Origin: Psychromonas aquimarina ATCC BAA-1526
GTDB lineage: Bacteria; Pseudomonadota; Gammaproteobacteria; Enterobacterales; Psychromonadaceae
DNA: 64,000 nt
Direction: 5' to 3'
Assembly (NCBI RefSeq): GCF_000428725.1
Contig: NZ_KE386792.1
Coordinates: forward strand, 240,234-304,233
Made by a program: the position numbers and the translations under genes. Each line of letters starts with the position of its first letter. Position 1 is the stretch's first letter. Positions 27,907 to 37,211 of this stretch are shown one piece after another. The notes beneath the pieces are model-generated. The model had not been told where the DNA came from. It was given only the letters and a program-made list of their open reading frames with translations, and made no database searches.

Positions 27907-28659
27907 TTAATCATTACTTATATAGCTATCTATGATCTTCTGAATTGTACCGTCTTGTTTCATTTTGTTTATTGCCGCATTAATAGGCACCAGCAGCTCC
28001 GGTCGAGAGATATGAACACGAACCTTTAACTCTGAACGATTGATAACCGGACCTATTTCAATTTCTAAGCCCCGATCTTTTAATATTCTGCTGTTTTTAA
28101 GCGCATAAAAAAGTGCGGTTCGATCAATAATGCCTGCATCAGCTCTTTCCAAAGCCACCTTCTGTATTTGTGAAATATTATCGCCGCTGTCACTGCGTAT
28201 AAAGAACTCACTGCCGACATAACCATAACCGCGAACAGTTGAGATTACCTTACCCTGCAGATCTTCATATTTATTAAACTCAAACGGCTTGCCAACAGGG
28301 AAAATCAGCACCTCTTCAACAGTCATTACCGGGTCAGTCCACAAGGAAACTTCAACCTGTTCTTCTGAGGATCTCCAGGCTTCGTTTACACAGCACTCTA
28401 TCTGCACATGCCCCTCTTTAAACCTTTTTTGTGCTCTTTTAAGAGGGAAAGGCTGATCTGCAGCTAGTGAAAAGACAATACGCAGATCAAGCTGAAGCAT
28501 AATATCATTCAGAATACCGCTGATATTATTGGAATGAACAATCCAATAAGGGCTCCAGCTTTCATCTGCTATAGAGTACTTCGCTGGTTGTGAAAAGGAT
28601 GAAACGGACGAGCTGAGCAATAAAGCAAATAAAACGAACTGCTTACAAAGTTTAGACAT
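27907..28659 (-). CDS. Periplasmic solute-binding-like protein
   Basis: 250 residues with a signal peptide (MSKLCKQFVLFALLLSSSVSSFSQ) and a type-3 solute-binding fold: YSIADESWSPYWI at the start, the hinge segment LQGKVISTVRGYGYVG, DAGIIDRTALFY, and a C-terminal AINKMKQDGTIQKIIDSY helix. No permease genes are near. It is related in kind, not obviously in sequence, to the protein at 17358. The ligand is unknown. Confidence 0.75.
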   Translation of the reverse strand: MSKLCKQFVLFALLLSSSVSSFSQPAKYSIADESWSPYWIVHSNNISGILNDIMLQLDLRIVFSLAADQPFPLKRAQKRFKEGHVQIECCVNEAWRSSEEQVEVSLWTDPVMTVEEVLIFPVGKPFEFNKYEDLQGKVISTVRGYGYVGSEFFIRSDSGDNISQIQKVALERADAGIIDRTALFYALKNSRILKDRGLEIEIGPVINRSELKVRVHISRPELLVPINAAINKMKQDGTIQKIIDSYISND

Positions 28660-28861
28660 AAACCTAACCTTCTACTTCATCTACGGCGCTTTTCTATAGT
28701 TTAGACGCAAACGTGGTTTTATAGGTTATTCAGAAGCATAGGATTAATATAAATCCTTTTTCTTAGATCTGCGTCTTTTGCTTTCAGTATAAAAATTGAT
28801 TTTCCCCATGCGCAGCAATGAGGCTATGCTCAATAAAGATTCCGATACAGAGATAAAAATA

Positions 28862-29959
28862 ATGAAAGTGACCCTGTTAGCATTAAGCTTTTTACTGCCG
28901 TCCTTATCCTCTGCGCTGCCGCTGGATAAAATACAACTGCCGCAGGGATTTAGTATCGAGGTCTATGTCGATAATATAAATAACGCCCGGCAGATGGCGC
29001 TGGGCGGCAGGGGCACTCTTTTTGTCGGCAGCCGCCGGGCCGGTAAGGTATATGCGGTGACTGATTCTAACCACGATAATCACGCCGACAGCGTAATCGA
29101 AATTGCATCGGGACTGTATCTGCCCTCGGGAGTCGCATTTTATCAGGGAGACCTGTACGTCGCAGAAGTGAATAAGATCTGGCGCTATGCCGATATTGAA
29201 TTCGACCTGCCGGCCGTCCCTGAACCTGAGCTTGTTTACGACAAGTTACCCGACAAGTTTCATCACGGCTGGAAATTCATTGCCTTCGGCCCGGATAAGC
29301 AGCTTTATATTCCTATCGGTGCCCCCTGCAATATCTGCATAAGTGATCCGCCTTTTGCCAGCATCATTAAAGTGGATCTGCAGACAAAATTATCAACGGT
29401 TGTCGCTAAAGGTGTACGCAACAGTGTCGGCTTCGACTTCCATCCGCAAACCGGTGAGCTGTGGTTTACCGACAACGGCCGCGACATGATGGGCGATAAT
29501 CTGCCCGATGATGAACTCAACCATGTATCACAGCCGGGCCAGCACTTCGGCTTTCCCTATGTGCATAGTGAGAAGATCCTGGATCCCTATTATGGACATG
29601 GTCATAAGCCGCAGGACTACCGTAAACCTGCATTAAAACTTGGCGCTCATGTAGCCGCACTGGGCATGGAATTCTACAGCGGCAGTCAGTTTCCCGCTGA
29701 ATACCGGGGTAATATATTTATCGCCGAACACGGTTCCTGGAACCGCAGTTCCAAGGTCGGCTACCGGGTGGTGCGCGTCATTCTCGACGGCAGTAAAGTG
29801 GTTGACTCACAGGTATTCGCATCGGGCTGGCTGCAGGGAGAAAAAAGCTGGGGACGCCCTGCTGCGGTACTGACCATGCCGGACGGCTCACTGCTTGTAT
29901 CAGATGATGCGGCCGATGTTATTTATCGAATTAGTTATCATGGGAAAAAACAGCCCTAA
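28862..29959 (+). CDS. Secreted PQQ-type glucose/sorbosone dehydrogenase family protein
   Basis: The ATG at 28862 begins a clean signal peptide (MKVTLLALSFLLPSLSSALP); the frame upstream to 28796 does not encode one. The mature ~345 residues follow the six-bladed beta-propeller of soluble sugar dehydrogenases, with IQLPQGFSIEVYVDN, HGWKFIAFGPDKQLYI, GVRNSVGFDFHP and WFTDNGRDMMGDN. These enzymes oxidise sugars in the periplasm using PQQ. No PQQ synthesis genes are in view, and many family members have lost activity. Confidence 0.82.
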   Translation: MKVTLLALSFLLPSLSSALPLDKIQLPQGFSIEVYVDNINNARQMALGGRGTLFVGSRRAGKVYAVTDSNHDNHADSVIEIASGLYLPSGVAFYQGDLYVAEVNKIWRYADIEFDLPAVPEPELVYDKLPDKFHHGWKFIAFGPDKQLYIPIGAPCNICISDPPFASIIKVDLQTKLSTVVAKGVRNSVGFDFHPQTGELWFTDNGRDMMGDNLPDDELNHVSQPGQHFGFPYVHSEKILDPYYGHGHKPQDYRKPALKLGAHVAALGMEFYSGSQFPAEYRGNIFIAEHGSWNRSSKVGYRVVRVILDGSKVVDSQVFASGWLQGEKSWGRPAAVLTMPDGSLLVSDDAADVIYRISYHGKKQP

Positions 29960-30003
29960 TACTGATTTTCATTTTAATAACTCACCGGCGGCTGCACAAG
30001 TAT

Positions 30004-33000
30004 TCAAGAGCAGCTTAACTGTTCGGCGCTTTTCACTTGAGTTTTTCGCTGCATTACCCATAGGTACAGCGACGGCACCACAGTTAATGTTACAAACATT
30101 GAAACAACACAGCCCCATCCGACAACTAATGCCATTGGAGACATGTAGTTATCATAACCTCCCATGCCGTAGGCTAATGGAATTAAACCTGCCACTGTAG
30201 TAATAGTGGTCAGCACAATGGGACGCACACGGCTTTGTGTCCCCTGGATCACAAAATCGACCAGATTCTCCGGCTCACACTTCTCCCGGGTCTCTTTAAA
30301 GTGCCAGATCAATACCAGGCTGTTATTGACCATAATGCCGATCAGCGCGATCATTCCAATAATTGAAAAGAAGCTCAGTACTTGATTGTGGGCAAATAAG
30401 ATAAATAACGCCCCGCTGATCCCGAAAGGGATCACCGATAAAACAATTAAAGATTCGGTGAAACGATCAAAAAGCAGACACAGCAAAGTAGTAATACCAA
30501 CAAATGCCATCAGAATCGCTACGGCAAAACCTAATTGAGCTTCCTGTGTTTCCAGAATCTGCCCTGTTGCCACTAAACGTGCCCCTTGGTAATCCTTACC
30601 TGCAAACTGCGTTTGTACCTGAGTAAAAACGTTAACAGGATCGGTCACCGCTGAATCAACCCCGGCAGATACTCGAATAACACGCTCACCGTTAAAATGA
30701 CTAATTCGCGCCTGCGCATCGCTCTGTTCCCAACGAACTAACTTACGAAGCGGCACCAGACTATTATCGCCGGCACGCACCATAATGTTATCCAGCTCAT
30801 CCAAGGCTTTGTCATCGTCCTCAATACCAACACGGAAAAACACCTCTTCTTCACCATTGAAGATACGCGTGACGCGTTGTCCGTCTACAGCATATTTAAT
30901 TACCTCACCGACTTGTGCCGCACTGATATTGTAATAATTTAACCAGGAATACTGCAGCTTAGCCTCAATTTGCGGGGCTGGTGCATTCAGATCGCGGCGC
31001 GCACGAGTGGTACCGGCAATGCTTTTCAGGTAGTCAGCTAATTCGTCAGCCATTTTCTCACGACCTGCATCGCTTCCCCCCACAACTCGAATATCCACCG
31101 GCCGCCCGACCGGAGGCCCGCCGCCGTCAATATCAAACTCAATCTGCGCCAGTCCGGTTATTTTACTGCCCTGTAGCTCCCAAGCTTCGACAATCTGTTC
31201 AGCGGTTAGCGTGCGGTCATTTGGCGGCGTAAGGGATATCACCCAACTGCTGCCCGGAGATCCGACTTCGCCATACCAGGCTGCGACTTCAGGTGTTGAT
31301 GCAAATACAGCTTCCAGCGCCTGCGTCTCTTTCCACACTTGATCGAGCGACAGCTCAGGATCTGCTTCTGCACTTACTTCAATTAAATAAGCACCATTTG
31401 TTGGAAAAAACAGAAAGCTCAATTTGTTATAAGAAAGCAGAGCAAGGCCAAAAAATACAACAATCGACAAGGGTAATATCATTTTATGTCTAGGGATAAC
31501 CCAGGCAATAAAGCGGTTTAAGCCAGCCAGATTGATGCGTGTTTTCTTCTCAATTTTGCTATTATTCTGCAAAATACCTTTGAGGTGCGCAGGAATAAAA
31601 AACAACGCATCTAGAAACGAGAAACACAGCGCAACAATGACAGTCAACGGGATCACATACATCATTTTCCCGCTGTTGCCAGGTAAAAGCAGCAGAGGAA
31701 TAAAGGCAATCATAGTGGTCAGTATGCTCGCGACGACAGCAGGAAAAACACTTTTAACACCGTTGCGTACGGCATTTTCGACAGACTGCCCTTGTTCAAC
31801 CAAAGAGACTATTTTATCGCTTACCACCACCGCATCATCAACAATAATGCCGATAATTAAGATCAGTGCCGACAGGGTGTAAGCATCCAATATTTGGCCA
31901 AGTGAAGGCAGTATTGCGAGTGTACCTAAAATACACACGGGAATAGATACCGCAACCCAAAAGGCAATACGCTTATCTAAAAACAGCGCCAGGGTGACCA
32001 GTACTAAAATCAAACCAACCAGACCATTACTTTTTACAATATCGAATTTAGCTTTTATTTCATTAGCAAGGTCAAAACCTACCGATAATGAATACCGCTC
32101 GCCTAACTGCAGCTGGGTTTGTGCAAGCAGCTCATTCACTTTTACTGAAGTGTTAATTACATCGGCGCTTTCACTGGTGCGCAGATCAAACATAATGCTT
32201 TTTTTGCCGTTAACCGAGCCAAAAACATCACCTTTTTCAAAGCCTTGTACAAGTCCGCCGCCAAGATCTTTTAACTGCACTTTAGGGCGAAAAGAGACAA
32301 ACATCTCACCTAGTTTTTCGATGCTGTCCAGCTCAGCTGTGGTAACAAGTTCAGGGTTATTTTTAAGCTGCTCTAACCGTCCGCCGCTGATTAAAGTGTT
32401 ACGTTCAGTAAGCAGAGTTCCAATTTCATTTAATGTAAAACCATAGCGTTTAAGAGACTTAGGCTCTAATTGTATTAAAAACTCAGGTGCACGAAGGTCA
32501 ATGGGGTTAACCTCACCAATACCTTCAACACGCCTCAGTGCCAGCTCTAATTTTTTTGCCTTTTCTCGCAGCTCGCTATAGGAGACATCCCCTGATATGC
32601 CCACCACCATAAAATCTAAACTGTAGGATTTTTTAACCGCTAAAGCCGGGGCTTCTGTCACTCCGGCAGGCAGATCCGAGACGCGTGAAACGGCATCACG
32701 TATATCCTGATAAACCAGTTCAGGGTTTGTGACACTACTGTCTAACGCGAGTTCAATGTTAGATATCCCCGTTTCTGAATTAGAAGTGAACTCTTTTATT
32801 CCTGAAATAGATAACAGCTCTTTTTCAATTTTACTGGTGATATTACTTTCAACATCAGATGCAGTTGCGCCAGGGTAGACTGTGACAATATTGGCTTTTC
32901 CCAGATCAAAACGCGGCTTTTCAGCCAGAGGCAGTTTGATCATTGCCAGCAAACCAAGTGCGATTAAAGCACAGGTTAATATTTTCGAGGCTAAGCGCCT

Positions 33001-33030
33001 TTGTGATAAATATTCTAATAACTTACTCAT
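30004..33030 (-). CDS. RND-family efflux transporter
   Basis: 1008 residues: an N-terminal cytoplasmic start, TM1, a large periplasmic loop, a six-helix block, then the duplicated second half. TM4 carries the proton-relay Asp pair in GIIVDDAVVVSDK. The pattern (SYSLDFMVVGISGD, GGGPPVGRPVDIRVVGG) is that of the AcrB/MexF-like HAE superfamily, subgroup unclear. It starts 3 bases after the adaptor gene, so the two are one operon. No outer membrane channel gene is adjacent, so a TolC-type protein encoded elsewhere is expected. Substrates are unknown. Confidence 0.92.
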   Translation of the reverse strand: MSKLLEYLSQRRLASKILTCALIALGLLAMIKLPLAEKPRFDLGKANIVTVYPGATASDVESNITSKIEKELLSISGIKEFTSNSETGISNIELALDSSVTNPELVYQDIRDAVSRVSDLPAGVTEAPALAVKKSYSLDFMVVGISGDVSYSELREKAKKLELALRRVEGIGEVNPIDLRAPEFLIQLEPKSLKRYGFTLNEIGTLLTERNTLISGGRLEQLKNNPELVTTAELDSIEKLGEMFVSFRPKVQLKDLGGGLVQGFEKGDVFGSVNGKKSIMFDLRTSESADVINTSVKVNELLAQTQLQLGERYSLSVGFDLANEIKAKFDIVKSNGLVGLILVLVTLALFLDKRIAFWVAVSIPVCILGTLAILPSLGQILDAYTLSALILIIGIIVDDAVVVSDKIVSLVEQGQSVENAVRNGVKSVFPAVVASILTTMIAFIPLLLLPGNSGKMMYVIPLTVIVALCFSFLDALFFIPAHLKGILQNNSKIEKKTRINLAGLNRFIAWVIPRHKMILPLSIVVFFGLALLSYNKLSFLFFPTNGAYLIEVSAEADPELSLDQVWKETQALEAVFASTPEVAAWYGEVGSPGSSWVISLTPPNDRTLTAEQIVEAWELQGSKITGLAQIEFDIDGGGPPVGRPVDIRVVGGSDAGREKMADELADYLKSIAGTTRARRDLNAPAPQIEAKLQYSWLNYYNISAAQVGEVIKYAVDGQRVTRIFNGEEEVFFRVGIEDDDKALDELDNIMVRAGDNSLVPLRKLVRWEQSDAQARISHFNGERVIRVSAGVDSAVTDPVNVFTQVQTQFAGKDYQGARLVATGQILETQEAQLGFAVAILMAFVGITTLLCLLFDRFTESLIVLSVIPFGISGALFILFAHNQVLSFFSIIGMIALIGIMVNNSLVLIWHFKETREKCEPENLVDFVIQGTQSRVRPIVLTTITTVAGLIPLAYGMGGYDNYMSPMALVVGWGCVVSMFVTLTVVPSLYLWVMQRKTQVKSAEQLSCS

Positions 33031-33033
33031 TTT

Positions 33034-33813
33034 TTAACCTTTTGAGTCTTCTAAAATAACATGCGCCTGCATTCCCGGCTTGAGCTCCCCTTTGGGATTA
33101 TTCACATCCACCTCAACCATAAATCCGGGATCCTGTGCCTGAAAAGCGGGAGAAACAAGCGTCACTCTGCCTGTCACGCTCTGCTGTAACGAAGGGATCT
33201 TTACCTCAACTTTATCCCCTTCAGCCACCTCACTAAGATCTGACTCTAAAAGATAAAAGCGCACTTTCACCACACTCATATCTATCACTGTGTAGAGAGG
33301 GTCCCCGACAGAAATAAACTGCCCCAGCTCCACGCTGCGGGTAAGAATAATGCCGTTAAACGGGGAATCTGGTGTGGATTTAGCAAAAAACCGCCGCGCA
33401 ATATCATATTTTGTGCTGCTGACATTAAACTGTGCGCGACTGATATCAGTGACACGACGCTGCTCATCAAAAACACTTGCTGAAATACCTTTAGTTTTAT
33501 AAAGCGACTGATAACGTTTCAGCTGCTTCTCCTGCGCGTTTAGTTCACTTTGACTAACGTCTAACTCGTATTTGGCCAGTTCGACACTCAGCGTATTATC
33601 TTCAACTGAAAGTGCCAGCAGGTTTTCACCCTGCTCAACACGGCTGCCGACTTTTTTATAATAAGCATCAACCACACCGCCGACCTCACTTCGTATAACA
33701 ACCTGCTTTGCAGGTACAAGCAGACCCACAACATAGTTATTATCTGCAGCTGCAGCAGAGGTATTAACGGCAGTGCTAAGCAGCACAACAATGGAAATTA
33801 GTTTTTTGAGCAT
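33034..33813 (-). CDS. RND periplasmic adaptor (membrane fusion protein)
   Basis: 259 residues with a signal-like N-terminus, a biotinyl/lipoyl half-motif (VRSEVGGVVDAYYKKVGSRVEQGENL), a short coiled-coil hairpin, and beta-barrel strands (VDVNNPKGELKPGMQAHVILE). It is shorter than typical adaptors (~380), lacking most of the membrane-proximal domain. It is directly upstream of, and coupled to, the RND transporter gene. Confidence 0.87.
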   Translation of the reverse strand: MLKKLISIVVLLSTAVNTSAAAADNNYVVGLLVPAKQVVIRSEVGGVVDAYYKKVGSRVEQGENLLALSVEDNTLSVELAKYELDVSQSELNAQEKQLKRYQSLYKTKGISASVFDEQRRVTDISRAQFNVSSTKYDIARRFFAKSTPDSPFNGIILTRSVELGQFISVGDPLYTVIDMSVVKVRFYLLESDLSEVAEGDKVEVKIPSLQQSVTGRVTLVSPAFQAQDPGFMVEVDVNNPKGELKPGMQAHVILEDSKG

Positions 33814-33883
33814 GACAACTCCTGTTAAATTGTTTGAACTAACGGGATTCCATTAATAGAAAATCCCATTCTCTATTAATTTG

Positions 33884-35329
33884 TTAAATCTTGGCGGCGG
33901 CACAGTAAAACAGCTGCCGTTTTCTTGATTCCGCTCTTAATTCACAGCGACTGTCATCCTGCACAATACTCAGTGCCTGCTGCTCTTTAGCTGCCGCCAA
34001 AAATGCCGGTTCTTTTAAGTCATTTAATAACTCAGGCAGTGAACCCGTCATGGTTTTTGCCCTGCCGCTGGAATAAAACTGCGCTGAAAACGGCCGACCG
34101 TTCACATAGATTAACCGGCTTGCGGATGCTTCAATCTGCTGACTCCACTCTGCTAATAAATTTTTCTCGGCCTCTTTTCCAGTGAGATTAAAGTGCAGCA
34201 GAAACCCGGCAATAATAATAAGCAGTGGTGTTATTAAACCGGCCTTATACACTTTTTCAGGCAGCTTTAACTGACCTTGATAGCCGGCCACTAACAGAGC
34301 AAAGGCCGGCAGCCCGGGCATCACATAACTTGACAAAATATTGCCGGAAAATGTAAACAGAATGAGCGGAGACAACATCCAGCACCATAGGAAACTAAAA
34401 TAGCCGTTACTGCGGACCACGCCCTCTTCTCCGGCTTTGAAAAAACGCGTCACTTGATAAAATAAAACAGGTGTCCAGGGCAGTGCCGCCAGTGCCCAGT
34501 ACAGCCAGATAGTACCGCGTATCTCTTTATGAGCGGTTCCATACAGATCCCCCTGCCAGCCGCTGACAATAAAGCGTTTAATATGCTCGCCAATAATAAA
34601 GTAATTAAGAAAGCCGGGACTTTTCCATTCAGCTAATAGGTACCAGGGTAATGTAAGAATAAGGAATACAGCGATACCGCCTTTCCAGGGAAGACAGGCA
34701 GGAATAGACTTCCACCTTTTTTCACAAAGCAGCCAGATAGTTAAACTAATACCGACCAGTATCAATGTTAACGGCCCTTTTGCCAGCATGCCGATAGACA
34801 GGCCGACGAAGAACATATATCCCCAGAATCGAGACTGTTTAGTCCATGACAGCCAGAAGCCGACCATGCTTAATGTCATTCCGAATGTCAGTGCGGTATC
34901 TGTCATCACCGCACCTGAAATAACAATAAAAGCACTTGTTGTGGCTAAAACGGCAGCAGCTAACCATGCCTGCTCCTTAATGCTTTTTTCCTCTTTTGAA
35001 GCAATAATCCAGGTCAGAGCAATAATCAACAGACCAACAAACAGGTGAGGAATTCGGGCGGCAAATTCATTCACGCCGAAGAGTTCAAATCCGGCTGCAC
35101 TCAGCCAGGTAAAAAGCGGCGGCTTGCCCCAGAATGGTACATTGTAGTCAAACATGGGAGTGATCCAGTTACCTGTTTCATACATTATTCTGGCCATTTC
35201 ACCATAACGGGCCTCTGTAGTATCCATCAGCGGATATAAGCCGAGACTCAAGAAACGAATAACAACAGATATAAGAGTGAGCGCTATTGCGTATTGTTTT
35301 AACGATAATTTTTTCAATGAGTTAAACAT
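33884..35329 (-). CDS. GT39-family lipid-linked sugar transferase, ArnT-like
   Basis: 481 residues, multi-pass. The first periplasmic loop carries the acidic signature MDTTEARYGEMARIM and the FWGKPPLFTWLSA segment seen in ArnT and related family 39 enzymes. It would transfer a sugar from undecaprenyl phosphate to a periplasmic acceptor such as lipid A. The gene start overlaps the GT2 gene by 8 bases, so the two are co-translated. The GtrA-like flippase nearby completes a three-part set. The exact sugar and acceptor are unknown; the classical arn synthesis genes are absent. Confidence 0.83.
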   Translation of the reverse strand: MFNSLKKLSLKQYAIALTLISVVIRFLSLGLYPLMDTTEARYGEMARIMYETGNWITPMFDYNVPFWGKPPLFTWLSAAGFELFGVNEFAARIPHLFVGLLIIALTWIIASKEEKSIKEQAWLAAAVLATTSAFIVISGAVMTDTALTFGMTLSMVGFWLSWTKQSRFWGYMFFVGLSIGMLAKGPLTLILVGISLTIWLLCEKRWKSIPACLPWKGGIAVFLILTLPWYLLAEWKSPGFLNYFIIGEHIKRFIVSGWQGDLYGTAHKEIRGTIWLYWALAALPWTPVLFYQVTRFFKAGEEGVVRSNGYFSFLWCWMLSPLILFTFSGNILSSYVMPGLPAFALLVAGYQGQLKLPEKVYKAGLITPLLIIIAGFLLHFNLTGKEAEKNLLAEWSQQIEASASRLIYVNGRPFSAQFYSSGRAKTMTGSLPELLNDLKEPAFLAAAKEQQALSIVQDDSRCELRAESRKRQLFYCAAAKI

Positions 35330-36386
35330 TATTATTTACTTCCATATCATCTGCGCTTAACTGGCCTTTAAAGAAAATATGGTTAGCGTTTCCGGCCGCA
35401 TACTTTGTTTTCTCTTCCATCACCACAAATAACGGGCGTTGTTTAGCTTCTATAAATAAACGTCCGACGTATTCCCCCATTAAACCAATTGAAAGCAGTT
35501 GAACCCCGCCCAGCAATAAAACGATGATAATGGTTGAAGGATACCCACTAACAGGATCGCCCCAGAGTATCGTTTTGGTTAAGAAAACAGCGGCTGTAAT
35601 AACCGCAGCTAATGATGTAAACAGCCCGGCAGCGGTTGCCAGACGCAGAGGCCGCGTACTGAATGAAGTGATGCCTTCGAATGCAAGATGAAGCAGTTTT
35701 GTGTAGTTCCATTTAGTTTCACCCGCCTGGCGGGCATCTCGTTCAAACTGCAGTGTAGTGCGTCGGAATCCAGGCCAGGCAAATAAACCTTTCATAAAGC
35801 GGGTTCGTTCCGGCAGTTTATTTATCTGCTCAACAACCCGGCGGTCAATTAATCTAAAGTCCCCTACATTTTGTGGAATTGGAATATCCGACATAGTGTT
35901 TATTAATTTATAAAAAGCAGCTGCTGTTAAGCGTTTAAACCAGCTTTCGCCATGACGCTCACAGCGCTGCATATCGACCACATCAAAGCCCAGTTTCCAT
36001 TCTTTCACCATTGCAGGAATCAATTCAGGGGGATCCTGCAGATCAGCATCGAGCAGAATAACGGCTTTGCCTTCGGCAGCCTGTAAACCCGCACTCATGG
36101 CGGCTTCTTTACCAAAATTACGGCTTAACTGAATCGTGACTATTTTATGGTTTATATTTGAAAAACCATTTGCAAGCTTAATACTGTTATCACTGCTGCC
36201 GTCATCAACATAGATAATTTCGCAGTGTTCATTTAAATTATCGAGTACTGCAGATACGCGTCTATGACACTCCTCTATCACTAACTCTTCGTTATACATT
36301 GCAATAATAATGGACAGCAGAGGTCCATCCTCTTTACTTGTATAGTGCTTATCTCGGTGCTGAGATAATGAAGTAATGGTCGACAT
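35322..36386 (-). CDS. GT2 bactoprenol glycosyltransferase, GtrB/ArnC-like
   Basis: 354 residues. The N-terminal GT-A domain shows IIAMYNEELVIEEC, YVDDGSSDNS and LLDADLQDPPELI (metal-binding DxD region). Two C-terminal membrane helices follow, as in GtrB and dolichol-phosphate-mannose-synthase-like enzymes. It would load undecaprenyl phosphate with a sugar on the cytoplasmic face for the GT39 partner. It overlaps that gene by 8 bases and is divergent from the two-component system across 142 bases. Confidence 0.88.
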   Translation of the reverse strand: MSTITSLSQHRDKHYTSKEDGPLLSIIIAMYNEELVIEECHRRVSAVLDNLNEHCEIIYVDDGSSDNSIKLANGFSNINHKIVTIQLSRNFGKEAAMSAGLQAAEGKAVILLDADLQDPPELIPAMVKEWKLGFDVVDMQRCERHGESWFKRLTAAAFYKLINTMSDIPIPQNVGDFRLIDRRVVEQINKLPERTRFMKGLFAWPGFRRTTLQFERDARQAGETKWNYTKLLHLAFEGITSFSTRPLRLATAAGLFTSLAAVITAAVFLTKTILWGDPVSGYPSTIIIVLLLGGVQLLSIGLMGEYVGRLFIEAKQRPLFVVMEEKTKYAAGNANHIFFKGQLSADDMEVNNNV

Positions 36387-36442
36387 ACAATCCCTCTTAA
36401 ATGTGTATTTCCAGTGTGATTAAAAGAATCGTACGGGTTGTC

Positions 36443-36470
36443 ATGTCATAAAAATGTTTCTGACATTTTT
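36443..36470. promoter_or_regulatory. Nested inverted repeats between GT2 operon and response regulator
   Basis: ATGTCA-N12-TGACAT spans 36443-36466, and AAAAATGT-N5-ACATTTTT spans 36450-36470. They lie between divergent operons about 60 bases from the regulator start. This is the natural place for an operator bound by the OmpR-type regulator, although OmpR-type sites are usually direct rather than inverted repeats. Confidence 0.35.
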
Positions 36471-36528
36471 TTCACGCTAATGTGTGCCATCATATGGATT
36501 ATGATAAATACAAATCAGCACAGGTAAG

Positions 36529-37206
36529 ATGATGAAACTGCTCCTTATTGAAGATCACCAGGACATAGCCGGCGTCATTTTTGATTTTTTCGAAATTAAA
36601 AATTACACACTGGATTATGCGAATAACGGTTTACATGGTTATGAACTCGCCAGCAGTAATCATTACGATCTGATTATTCTTGATGTCATGCTTCCGCGTA
36701 TGGATGGTTTTACAGTATGCAGAAAGCTGCGCGAACAAGGTATTGATACCCCGATATTGATGCTGACAGCACGCGATACACGTGAAGATACTTTACAAGG
36801 TTTTGCCCAGGGGGCTGATGATTACCTGGTTAAACCCTTTGATTTAGAAATACTGGAAGCAAGAATTAAATCATTAACCCGTCGGCGTGTCGGCAGTACT
36901 GCCAGCAAAACACTGCAGTTCGGGGATCTTATATTAGATTTGAACAGCCATATCGTTTCTCGAAATGACTGCAGCTTCTCTTTAAACCCGACCCTGTTCA
37001 CTATTTTGAAACTGATGATGCTAAAAGCCCCCAACGTTGTAAGCAGGGACGAGGTTATCTCGGCACTTTGGGGAGATGATGAACCGGAAGGTAACGTATT
37101 AAGAAGCCATATATACCAATTACGCAGCCAGATTGATAAACCATTCAAACATGCTTATATCAACACTGTGCCTAAGGTCGGCTATCAACTTATTGATAAA
37201 GAGTAA
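36529..37206 (+). CDS. OmpR/PhoB-family response regulator
   Basis: 225 residues. Receiver: acidic pocket LIEDHQD, phospho-acceptor in LIILDVMLPRMDG, Thr in MLTARDT, Lys in LVKPFD. A winged-helix DNA-binding domain follows (VVSRDEVISALWGDDEPEGNVLRSHIYQLR). Two adjacent ATG codons can serve as the start. The histidine kinase gene begins 5 bases after its stop. The divergent glycosyltransferase operon and the converging GtrA gene are likely targets, in the manner of envelope-modifying systems. Confidence 0.92.
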   Translation: MMKLLLIEDHQDIAGVIFDFFEIKNYTLDYANNGLHGYELASSNHYDLIILDVMLPRMDGFTVCRKLREQGIDTPILMLTARDTREDTLQGFAQGADDYLVKPFDLEILEARIKSLTRRRVGSTASKTLQFGDLILDLNSHIVSRNDCSFSLNPTLFTILKLMMLKAPNVVSRDEVISALWGDDEPEGNVLRSHIYQLRSQIDKPFKHAYINTVPKVGYQLIDKE

Positions 37207-37211
37207 ATAAC

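Noticed and set aside
31994-32446. 150-codon open frame antisense to the RND transporter gene
   Set aside because: It mirrors the codon pattern of the RND gene, has a Ser/Thr/Pro-rich product with no family, and no ribosome site.
33844-33880. Regulatory switch from overlapping inverted repeats between the adaptor and GT39 genes
   Set aside because: Arms are short and A+T-rich; two alternative weak pairings in such sequence are expected by chance.
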